Below, piece after piece: positions 1 to 5,341 of a stretch of 9,246 nt of DNA; within the stretch, counting starts at the first letter, position 1; every line of letters begins with the position of its first letter. The DNA is from Bacteroidales bacterium (GTDB taxonomy: Bacteria; Bacteroidota; Bacteroidia; Bacteroidales; UBA7960): positions 1 through 9,246 of the forward strand of contig SKTQ01000051.1 of the NCBI GenBank assembly GCA_007122505.1. Direction: 5' to 3'. The translations under genes were made by a program, and so were the position numbers. The notes below the pieces were generated by a model. That model was not told the origin of the DNA. It saw only the letters and a program-made list of their open reading frames with translations, and ran no database searches.

Positions 1-422
1 CGATCCATGGCATTCTGAAAAATCTGATCGCTGGGGTTTCCTGCCAATGCCCTGACGATGGCCGGCACCGAAATTTCAAGGGTTACGTTCATCCCACCCC
101 GCAGGTCGAGACCCAGGTTCAACTCCCGCTCTTTGGTTTCGCGAAATGTGTACTGGCGAATACCAAGGTTTATCACGGTCTGGCTCATCATGGAGTCGAG
201 ATAGAACTGCTCCTGTATGCGGGCGATGGAGTCCAACAATACCCTCTCCCTTAATTCATCGCCGGCCGCCAAAGCCCTTGCCTCCTCAACAAAACGTTCG
301 CTACGGGCAAACTCCTTTGCATCGCGCTCCACCTTCCTCGCAAAGAAAGTAAAGGAAAGCTGGTATATACATACCACAGCCAATGCAATGGCAAAAAATC
401 TTATTAAACCTTTATTTTGCAT
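1..422 (-). CDS. secDF: Protein translocase subunit SecD/SecDF, N-terminal part (truncated by window edge)
   Basis: This is the first 140 codons of the Sec-translocon accessory protein SecD, which in Bacteroidota is normally fused to SecF. It uses the proton motive force to pull secreted proteins through SecYEG at the inner membrane. The start ATG is at 422-420. The protein opens with a basic-hydrophobic anchor (MQNKGLIRFFAIALAVVCIY), the first membrane segment. A charged periplasmic stretch rich in Glu, Arg and Ala follows (about residues 29-75). The family signature LNLGLDLRGGMNVTLE lies at residues 101-116, with the DLRGG motif typical of SecD, then SVPAIVRAL. The reading frame is still open at base 1, so the remaining SecD domain and any SecF part lie outside. 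The fusion is inferred from the family; the window does not show it. A promoter match lies 39 bp upstream of the ATG. Confidence 0.93.
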   Translation of the reverse strand, partial: MQNKGLIRFFAIALAVVCIYQLSFTFFARKVERDAKEFARSERFVEEARALAAGDELRERVLLDSIARIQEQFYLDSMMSQTVINLGIRQYTFRETKERELNLGLDLRGGMNVTLEISVPAIVRALAGNPSDQIFQNAMD

Positions 423-460
423 GATGTTGCACTTTATATGTTCATTTAAAAAAACGACCG

Positions 461-491
461 CAAAGTTAATTGATTTTTTCTCATCCTGAAA
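461..491 (-). promoter_or_regulatory. Bacteroidota-type promoter for secDF
   Basis: On the minus strand the -7 element TAACTTTG (468-461) matches TAnnTTTG fully. A TTTC (491-488) sits exactly 19 bases upstream, a 3/4 match to the -33 TTTG. Transcription would begin near 455, giving a leader of about 30 nt before the secDF ATG at 422. Pattern match only. Confidence 0.6.
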
Positions 492-555
492 AAATACCTG
501 AGAAATTATTGCAGAATGATGCTCTTATTGGATAAAATAACGGATTACGTGCATC

Positions 556-585
556 AAAACACATGTTTTACAGGTTTGACAAACC
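556..585. terminator. Pair of short inverted repeats between the protease gene and secDF, possible weak terminator
   Basis: Two small palindromes lie side by side: AAAACA-CA-TGTTTT (556-569) and GGTTT-GAC-AAACC (573-585). They follow the stop codon of the protease gene on the minus strand and precede the secDF promoter. Neither has a long GC stem plus a clean U-run, so a role in transcription termination is only a guess. Confidence 0.25.
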
Positions 586-603
586 CTCGGAGAGTGGCCG
601 AAA

Positions 604-1023
604 CTAAGGCACAATCAGCTTTTTGCCCGGATAATCGATCACTGCATTCATCTTTACCAGCAAGTCGCCGCCCAGCACCATGTCAATCCGGGGAAGGTCG
701 TAAATGGCATAGGTTTGGTTGATGGCGGCCAGATCAATCAGCAGGACATCAAGTTGTGAAAACTCTCTTTGCCCGATCACTAGTGTATGAATGCTGCTGA
801 TATAGGTTTTTATCTGATTGGAGCCTACTCCTGTAAACAACTTGCTGAAAGGTTTGATTTCCGCATCGCCGAGAAAATAGGCAGACCTCGAAAGATCCAA
901 TATGGTTTTTGACGCCCCTGTATCAATCAGTGTGTTGGCCTTGAGCCCATTCACCGACGCATGGAACATCACATGAAAACCATCCGGTTCAATGTTTATC
1001 AATTCAAGCGGGATATGATACAT
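604..1023 (-). CDS. Small retropepsin-like aspartic protease domain protein
   Basis: The product is a 139-aa single-domain protein of the retropepsin-like clan (clan AA, Asp_protease_2 type). The catalytic motif LIDTGASKTI (residues 32-41, Asp34) is intact. The second family signature MVLGGDLLVK (about 115-124) matches the hydrophobic-hydrophobic-Gly motif of retropepsins, and the C-terminus ends in a short beta strand (YPGKKLIVP). One lobe alone implies an active site formed by a homodimer. No signal peptide or membrane segment is seen, so it is probably cytoplasmic. I chose ATG 1023 because MYHIPLELINIEPDGFHV aligns with the usual beta-strand start. An ATG at 1074 in the same frame would add 17 unconvincing residues. 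It lies 99 bp downstream of korC on the same strand and may be co-transcribed. Its substrate is unknown. Confidence 0.85.
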   Translation of the reverse strand: MYHIPLELINIEPDGFHVMFHASVNGLKANTLIDTGASKTILDLSRSAYFLGDAEIKPFSKLFTGVGSNQIKTYISSIHTLVIGQREFSQLDVLLIDLAAINQTYAIYDLPRIDMVLGGDLLVKMNAVIDYPGKKLIVP

Positions 1024-1122
1024 AGTGAGATGCCAACAGTACATGCCGGTCGTGCTTTGGCGGTGAAGTGCCATCCATTACCTGCATGAATATTGTCTTG
1101 TGCGGCCCGGTTGTGCTTGTTG

Positions 1123-1677
1123 CTAGTTAAGGCTTTGTTCCTGTTTGATGATTCCCATCCCTTTGTGAATGGCCTCTTCATTAAGCGGGATCAGGTGGTG
1201 ATAGCGTTCAGGCAACACCTTCTGGAGTCCCTTGATCACATTTTCAAGTTCAATGATGGGTTTGACTTTAAGGAAGCCGCCGATCACGATCATGTTAAAC
1301 ACCTTGGTATTGTTCATCTTTACCGATTCGTCGTAAGCGGCAATGGAACAAATATTGATATCGGTCCTTCTGGGCTTCCGGGTCATCCCGTTTTCCTCAT
1401 AAATCAACAGGCCGCCGGGTTTCACCGCGTCTTCAAACTTATCCATCGAAGGCTGATTGAGCACGATGGCGGTGTCGTATTTTGTAAGTACGGGTGAGCT
1501 GATCTGCTCATCGCTGATGATGGCCGTACAATTGGCGGTTCCACCTCTCATTTCAGGTCCATAGGACGGCATCCAGCTTACTTCCTTGCCCTGCATCACA
1601 CCGCTGTAACAGATGATCTGACCCATTGACAGCACTCCTTGTCCGCCAAATCCTGCAATAATGATTTCCTCAGTCAT
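1123..1677 (-). CDS. korC: 2-oxoacid:ferredoxin oxidoreductase, gamma subunit
   Basis: This 184-aa protein is the gamma subunit of a CoA-dependent 2-oxoacid:ferredoxin oxidoreductase, which forms the fold near the CoA site in the heterotetramer. Visible family features are the N-terminal IIIAGFGGQGVLSMGQ (residues 5-20) and the conserved SWMPSYGPEMRGGTANC block (34-50). These are followed by VLTKYDTAIVLNQPS and the C-terminal KVFNMIVIGGFLK helix region. Length is normal for a free-standing gamma subunit. Start ATG 1677 directly precedes the conserved TEEIIIAGFGGQG. An in-frame ATG at 1719 would add 14 lysine-rich residues without family support. It is the last kor gene, separated from korB by 181 bp, an unusually wide gap. 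The substrate (2-oxoglutarate versus branched-chain 2-oxoacids) cannot be read from this subunit, so the kor symbol is a family-level choice. Confidence 0.93.
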   Translation of the reverse strand: MTEEIIIAGFGGQGVLSMGQIICYSGVMQGKEVSWMPSYGPEMRGGTANCTAIISDEQISSPVLTKYDTAIVLNQPSMDKFEDAVKPGGLLIYEENGMTRKPRRTDINICSIAAYDESVKMNNTKVFNMIVIGGFLKVKPIIELENVIKGLQKVLPERYHHLIPLNEEAIHKGMGIIKQEQSLN

Positions 1678-1858
1678 GATTGTATGTTTTTGTTTTTTTC
1701 TGACCGGCTGTTCCGCCATGTCATGTGTTGCATTTTTAACGACTTACCCGTTATTTTGTAATTGCCGGTATGAGAGGGATATCCGTTTTACGGTTACAGC
1801 AGAGGTTGCCACAGCACTCCAATGCATATGCACCGCCGGAGGCCCTTTCCGCAGCTTC

Positions 1859-2626
1859 CTATTCGGACGGAACTTTGATATCGCCCAGCGGATAAAACGG
1901 GAACATATGTTCTTCCATCCATTTGTTGGATTGCGCGGGTGTCATTTTCCACCCCGACGGGCAGTTGGCCACGATTTCCACAAAGCAGGTGCCTTTGTCG
2001 AGCTTTTGGTATTCCATGGCCTTCTTGAGGGCTCTTTTGGCTTTGCGGGCATTGGCCGGGGCGTGTACCGACTGCCGGGTAACGAAATAGGTGCCGGGAA
2101 GCTGAGCGATGAGCTCTGTAATTTTCAAGGGGTTACCCATGGTTTTCACATCTCTTCCGCGGGGAGATGTGGAGCTTTTCATCCCCGGCAGGGTTGTTGG
2201 TGCCATCTGGCCGCCTGTCATACCATAAATACCGTTGTTGATGAATACGATAAGGATATTTTCACCGCGGTTACAGGCATGAATGGTTTCGGCCGTGCCG
2301 ATGGCTGCCAGGTCTCCGTCACCCTGATAGGTGAACACATATTTGTCGGGAAACACTCGTTTGATGCCGGTGGCCACCGCCGGTGCCCTGCCATGTGCAG
2401 CCTCCTGCATATCAATATCAAAATAATAATAGGCCAGCACAGAGCAACCAACGGGTGCCACACCAATGGTCTCACCCTGGATGCCCATTTCATCGATGAC
2501 TTCGGCCAGCATGCGGTGAGCCGTACCATGTCCGCATCCCGGACAATAGTGCAGCACGCGGTCGGTCATCACACTGGTTTTTTCATATACCAGGTTTTCA
2601 GGACTGATGATGTTTTTTTCAGACAT
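1859..2626 (-). CDS. korB: 2-oxoacid:ferredoxin oxidoreductase, TPP-binding beta subunit
   Basis: This 255-aa beta subunit binds thiamine pyrophosphate and carries the decarboxylation chemistry. Motifs seen are YCPGCGHG (27-34), VAPVGCS (56-62) and HGRAPAVATG (78-87). The TPP/Mg signature GDGDLAAIG (102-110) runs to FINNGIYGMTGGQMAPTT (128-145). The C-terminal NKWMEEHMFPFYPLGD matches the normal end of the family. The Cys-poor sequence with a separate ferredoxin gene in the operon fits the KOR/VOR type, not the multidomain PFOR. The start is well supported: GGAGG lies a few bases before ATG 2626 and is encoded in the last Gly-Gly codons of korA, whose TAG is only 2 nt upstream, suggesting translational coupling. 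After its TAG the same frame stays open for 35 more codons (see findings). Confidence 0.95.
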   Translation of the reverse strand: MSEKNIISPENLVYEKTSVMTDRVLHYCPGCGHGTAHRMLAEVIDEMGIQGETIGVAPVGCSVLAYYYFDIDMQEAAHGRAPAVATGIKRVFPDKYVFTYQGDGDLAAIGTAETIHACNRGENILIVFINNGIYGMTGGQMAPTTLPGMKSSTSPRGRDVKTMGNPLKITELIAQLPGTYFVTRQSVHAPANARKAKRALKKAMEYQKLDKGTCFVEIVANCPSGWKMTPAQSNKWMEEHMFPFYPLGDIKVPSE

Positions 2627-2628
2627 AA

Positions 2629-3696
2629 CTATCCTCCAATGATTTTTTGTTCCAAAGCTTTCAAAATTTCATCCGGGCTGGGGATCATACCGCCAAAACG
2701 GCCGTAGAATTCAACCCTTGTTTGGCCGTTCACGGCGAGACGCACATCCTCCACCATCTGGCCTGCATTCATCTCAACGGTGAGAATGCCTTTAACCTTA
2801 GAGGCAAGACGATTTACTTCATCTACCGGGAACGGGTAAAGTGTTTGCGGCCTGATGAGTCCAACCCTGATCCCTTTCTCACGGGCCATCTCCATAGCCT
2901 TCCTTGTGATCCGCGCACACGAACCGAAAGCGGCAAACAGGTATTCGGCATCGTCACAGCCATAGGTTTCGAAACGCACCTCATTTTTTTCAATTTCCCG
3001 GTATTTGGCTTGCAGGCGGAGGTTCACCTTTTCCTGTTCTTCCGACTGAAGCTGCAGCGAGGTAACGACCACACTATTTTTGCCGGGCTTTTTCCCGACG
3101 GTGGCCCATTCAAACTCTTCCGTGCTTCGCTCCATCTGTTCAAACAGTTCAACCTTTTCCATCATCTGGCCAATAATCCCATCGGAAAGGATCATCACCG
3201 GGTTGCGGTACTTGAACGCCAAGTCGAAACCAAGTTTGACATAGTCAACACTTTCCTGCACAGTTGCCGGAGCCAGCACGATCATTTTGTAATCGCCATG
3301 GCCTCCTCCCTTTACCGCCTGGAAGTAATCGGACTGTGAAGGCTGAATGGTGCCAAGGCCGGGACCGGCGCGAACCACATTCACCACCACGCAGGGCAAC
3401 TCTGCTCCGGCGATGTAGGAAATGCCTTCCATTTTCAAACTGATTCCCGGACTGCTGGAAGAGGTGAGCACCCGTTTTCCGCATCCCGCAGCACCATAAA
3501 CCATGTTGATGGCGGCAACCTCACTTTCTGCCTGCAAAACCTGCATGCCGGTTCGGTCGGCCGGATTCTCGCGCATAAGGTACTCTATCACCTCCGACTG
3601 CGGCGTAATCGGGTAGCCAAAGTAAGCATCCGCTCCGGCACGAATGGCCGCCTCAGCCAGGGCTTCATTCCCTTTCATTAATCTTAAGTCTTTCAT
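2629..3696 (-). CDS. korA: 2-oxoacid:ferredoxin oxidoreductase, alpha subunit (VorB/KorA type)
   Basis: This 355-aa alpha subunit contains the pyrimidine-binding domain and the C-terminal transketolase-like domain of a 2-oxoacid:ferredoxin oxidoreductase. The N-terminus MKDLRLMKGNEALAEAAIRAG leads to FGYPITPQSEVIEYL (26-40), the conserved substrate/CoA-side motif with Thr31. Other blocks are LQAESEVAAINMVYGAAGCG (54-73), TSSSSPGISLK (78-88), VVRAGPGLGTIQPSQSD (107-123), GLIRPQTLYPFP (279-290) and EMNAGQMVEDVR (308-319). Sequences of this type are often named VorB (3-methyl-2-oxobutanoate dehydrogenase subunit) in Bacteroidota, so substrate specificity stays open. The ATG at 3696 has no strong SD; the leader just before it is AT-rich and resembles that of korD. 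It is followed by korB after 2 nt and preceded by the repeat-bearing gap. Confidence 0.95.
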   Translation of the reverse strand: MKDLRLMKGNEALAEAAIRAGADAYFGYPITPQSEVIEYLMRENPADRTGMQVLQAESEVAAINMVYGAAGCGKRVLTSSSSPGISLKMEGISYIAGAELPCVVVNVVRAGPGLGTIQPSQSDYFQAVKGGGHGDYKMIVLAPATVQESVDYVKLGFDLAFKYRNPVMILSDGIIGQMMEKVELFEQMERSTEEFEWATVGKKPGKNSVVVTSLQLQSEEQEKVNLRLQAKYREIEKNEVRFETYGCDDAEYLFAAFGSCARITRKAMEMAREKGIRVGLIRPQTLYPFPVDEVNRLASKVKGILTVEMNAGQMVEDVRLAVNGQTRVEFYGRFGGMIPSPDEILKALEQKIIGG

Positions 3697-3833
3697 GTGT
3701 ATATAATTTTGTACCTAACTGTTTTTTAGCCTTTTGTAATTGTTTTTTTAAGCTGCCTTTACAGGGCGCTGCCACCGGCCTGAATTAATTTGCCCTTTTC
3801 AGGGCTTTCCTTTTACCACCAGGATTCATCCCG

Positions 3834-3973
3834 GCTCTCAGCTCTCAACTCTCAGTTCTCAGCTCTCAGCTCTCACTTCTCAGCTCTCAGCTCTCAGCTC
3901 TCAACTCTCACTTCTCAGCTCTCAGCTCTCAGCTCTCAACTCTCAGCTCTCACTTCTCAGCTCTCAGCTCTCA
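3834..3973. repeat. Tandem 7-bp repeat, 20 units (GCTCTCA on +, TGAGAGC on -)
   Basis: Twenty contiguous heptads fill exactly 140 bp with no indel. Thirteen units are GCTCTCA, three ACTCTCA, three CTTCTCA and one GTTCTCA; a degenerate unit GCTCCCT follows. Variation is confined to the first two positions, and the TCTCA core is invariant. With A, B, C and D for these types in that order (C = GTTCTCA, D = CTTCTCA), the unit series is AABCAADAAABDAAABADAA. It contains near-copies AAABD and AAABAD, which suggests expansion by slippage or unequal duplication of blocks. On the operon-sense strand each unit contains TGA, so every frame meets a stop each 21 nt and the tract cannot be translated. Confidence 0.95.
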
Positions 3974-3976
3974 GCT

Positions 3977-4003
3977 CCCTTCTCCCCCTCTCCCCTTCAT
4001 CCC
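3977..4003 (-). other. Predicted G-quadruplex motif on operon-sense strand
   Basis: The minus strand, which is also the mRNA sense of korD-korA, has four G runs: GGG (4003-4001), GGGG (3995-3992), GGGGG (3988-3984) and GGG (3979-3977). The loops are 5, 3 and 4 nt. This satisfies the usual G3+N1-7 rule. It abuts the heptad array and could fold in DNA or RNA; folding is inferred, not shown. Confidence 0.6.
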
Positions 4004-4052
4004 AGGTCATCGACCAGGAATTTGTATGCCGAAAGCTTCCAATATCGGGGGG

Positions 4053-4283
4053 TCAAACTTTTTTAACCGGCTTTTCACGATAAACGGTGATCACCGCATC
4101 CGGACAAACCACTGCGCAATTGGCACAGCCTATGCATTCGGCATTGACTTTCATGGCATAATGGTAGCCCTTACTGTTTACTTCATTACTCAGAGCCAAA
4201 ACTTCGTTGGGACAAGCAGTAAGACATACTTCGCAGCCCTTGCATTTTTCTATGTTGATGACAACATCTCCTTTTCTTGCCAT
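4053..4283 (-). CDS. korD: 2[4Fe-4S] ferredoxin-like subunit of 2-oxoacid:ferredoxin oxidoreductase
   Basis: This 76-aa bacterial-type ferredoxin is the electron-transfer (delta) subunit of the KOR/VOR complex. It has two complete cluster-binding motifs: CKGCEVCLTACP with Cys14, 17, 20 and 24, and CIGCANCAVVCP with Cys50, 53, 56 and 60. This is enough for two [4Fe-4S] clusters. The spacer GYHYAMKV between the motifs and the basic C-terminus (REKPVKKV) fit family members that sit ahead of korA. Start ATG 4283 follows an AT-rich leader with no clear SD, and a TAGCTTTG promoter element lies about 58 bp upstream. It is first in the operon and is separated from korA by a 356-bp gap bearing tandem repeats, whereas these genes usually lie close together. 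Confidence 0.94.
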   Translation of the reverse strand: MARKGDVVINIEKCKGCEVCLTACPNEVLALSNEVNSKGYHYAMKVNAECIGCANCAVVCPDAVITVYREKPVKKV

Positions 4284-4340
4284 TGTATATATAATTTATA
4301 TGGTGAACCATTCGTTTTGTGAAAAAATAAACATCACGGA

Positions 4341-4348
4341 CAAAGCTA
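4341..4348 (-). promoter_or_regulatory. Promoter -7 element for the korDABC operon
   Basis: TAGCTTTG on the minus strand (4348-4341) matches TAnnTTTG fully. It would start transcription near 4335, about 50 nt before the korD ATG at 4283. No TTTG is found at the -33 position, so only the -7 half is supported. Confidence 0.5.
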
Positions 4349-4454
4349 TAATTATTTATTGAATTATTGGGGTTTTACTCCAATATTTTTTAACCCGCAC
4401 AATGAACCAGCATTGCATCATCCATACCCGGTTATCAGATCATGTTGTGAAGCG

Positions 4455-4471
4455 CATGGATATAATCCATG
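4455..4471. repeat. 17-bp perfect inverted repeat, possible operator
   Basis: CATGGAT-ATA-ATCCATG has two 7-bp arms around a 3-bp centre. It sits between the divergent korD and sanA promoters, more than 100 bp from each -7 element. It could be a dimeric repressor site, but no regulator gene lies nearby to support this. Confidence 0.35.
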
Positions 4472-4598
4472 AAGGTCGTGAATCATGCCCGGAAAAGCCG
4501 GGCGCCCTTCTTTCACATGAAGGATTTTGTTCCAGTTAAGGCTTGCCGGCTGACATATACAACGGCGGAAAAATGTACTATCATGCAGGTAAAATCAT

Positions 4599-4606
4599 TA
4601 ATTTTG
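4599..4606 (+). promoter_or_regulatory. Promoter -7 element of the sanA-like gene
   Basis: TAATTTTG (4599-4606) matches TAnnTTTG. Predicted transcription would start around 4610-4613, essentially at the ATG at 4614, implying a leaderless or near-leaderless message. No TTTG stands 19 bases upstream, so support is partial. Confidence 0.4.
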
Positions 4607-4613
4607 CAGCATC

Positions 4614-5294
4614 ATGGATAAGCGGCAGCAAAAACGAATGAGGCTTTTCTTTCGCAGGGGGCTGGTATTGTTAGAGATACTGGTTATTATTCCTTTGTTG
4701 ATTTTGTTGATATCGAACCAGGTTATCCGTATTTCTGCCGAAGGCCATCTTTACGACCACATTGATGACATACCCCATAACCGCGTGGGGCTGGTTCTTG
4801 GGACCTCACACCGGATCAGGGGTGGTGCACCAAACCCATATTTCCTTAACAGGATCAATGCGGCAGCTGAGCTTTACCATAGCGGGAAGGTGCAGTTTCT
4901 GATTGTAAGCGGTGATAACCGCACGCCATACTACAACGAACCCCTTCAAATGCAAAGGGCACTCCTGAACCTGAATGTCCCGGAAGAAGCCATTTACCTT
5001 GACCATGCCGGGTTTCGCACTCTGGATTCGGTGGTGAGGTCAAGGAAAATATTCGGGCAAGACAGCATAACCATCATATCCCAGAGATTTCATAATCAAA
5101 GGGCCGTTTTTATTGCCAAACAAAACGGAATGCAGGTTTACGCGCTGAATGCCGCCGATGTAAACCATTTGCGAAACGACAGGATACGGATCCGCGAATG
5201 GTTTGCCAAAGCCAATGTTTTCTGGGACATCCTGTTGGGCAAAGGGCCTGAACAGCTCGGTGACAGGATACCCGTCGGCGAATATCCTTCATAA
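4614..5294 (+). CDS. sanA: SanA/ElyC/YdcF family (DUF218) membrane-anchored envelope protein
   Basis: This 226-aa protein has a basic N-terminus (MDKRQQKRMRLFFRRG), one membrane helix (about residues 16-38) and a DUF218 domain. The domain shows VGLVLGTS (58-65), PNPYFLNRINAAAELYHSGKV (73-93), FLIVSGDN (95-102), DHAGFRTLDSVVRS (130-143) and TIISQRFHNQRAVFIAKQNG (153-172). In enterobacteria SanA affects envelope permeability and vancomycin exclusion, and its relative ElyC affects envelope assembly; the enzymatic role is not well defined. The predicted topology is a short cytoplasmic tail with the domain outside the inner membrane. ATG 4614 is preferred because it gives the full positively charged tail. 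An internal ATG at 4638 would also keep the helix and matters because the -7 promoter element ends 7 bases before 4614. It is convergent with the gene ending at 5342. Confidence 0.88.
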   Translation: MDKRQQKRMRLFFRRGLVLLEILVIIPLLILLISNQVIRISAEGHLYDHIDDIPHNRVGLVLGTSHRIRGGAPNPYFLNRINAAAELYHSGKVQFLIVSGDNRTPYYNEPLQMQRALLNLNVPEEAIYLDHAGFRTLDSVVRSRKIFGQDSITIISQRFHNQRAVFIAKQNGMQVYALNAADVNHLRNDRIRIREWFAKANVFWDILLGKGPEQLGDRIPVGEYPS

Positions 5295-5341
5295 ACCAAT
5301 ACCTTAATTATTTACAGAGAGAAGGCACGGGCAAACATCCG

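Larger units (their letters stand above)
3697..4052. other. korD-korA intergenic region containing a heptad repeat and G-rich tract
   Basis: This 356-bp gap splits the kor operon. Read in the operon direction (minus) it holds about 50 bases of ordinary sequence after the korD stop, a G-rich tract (4003-3977), 20 heptad repeats (3973-3834), then about 137 bases of AT-rich sequence leading to the korA start. I see no convincing gene, no TAnnTTTG promoter for korA and no strong terminator. The open frame on the plus strand is only the stop-free low-complexity reading of the repeat. Confidence 0.8.
4284..4613. other. Divergent intergenic region between korD and the sanA-like gene
   Basis: This 330-bp region holds the korD -7 element near its left end and the sanA -7 element at its right end. 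Between them are a 17-bp palindrome (4455-4471) and a 6-bp GC stem, GCCCGG/CCGGGC with loop AAAAG (4487-4503). The stem is not followed by a T-run on either strand, so it is a poor terminator. The 8-mer CATGAAGG occurs twice (starting at 4468 and 4516). I see no credible gene. Confidence 0.6.

Noticed and set aside
591..613. Possible tRNA-Ser/Leu 5' half (GGAGAGTGGCCGAAACTAAG)
   Set aside because: Only the first arm looks tRNA-like. No anticodon arm, T arm or CCA-side acceptor strand follows, and the segment runs into the protease gene's 3' end.
1661..3339. Long plus-strand open frames (1661-2707, 2647-3339) and 1093-1497
   Set aside because: They are antisense to korC, korB and korA, whose family motifs are unambiguous on the minus strand. 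The plus products are His/Phe-rich with no recognisable domain.
3834..3973. CRISPR array
   Set aside because: The units are 7 bp and contiguous with no spacers, and no cas gene is present.
3790..4083. Open frame on the plus strand encoding a Ser/Leu/Gln-rich repeat protein
   Set aside because: It is the stop-free reading of the heptad array, which is open in all plus frames, and it runs into the antisense of korD. There is no promoter, SD or non-repeat domain.
4487..4503. Rho-independent terminator in the korD-sanA gap
   Set aside because: The GC stem is only 6 bp, lacks a T-run on both strands, and sits between divergent genes where no terminator is needed.
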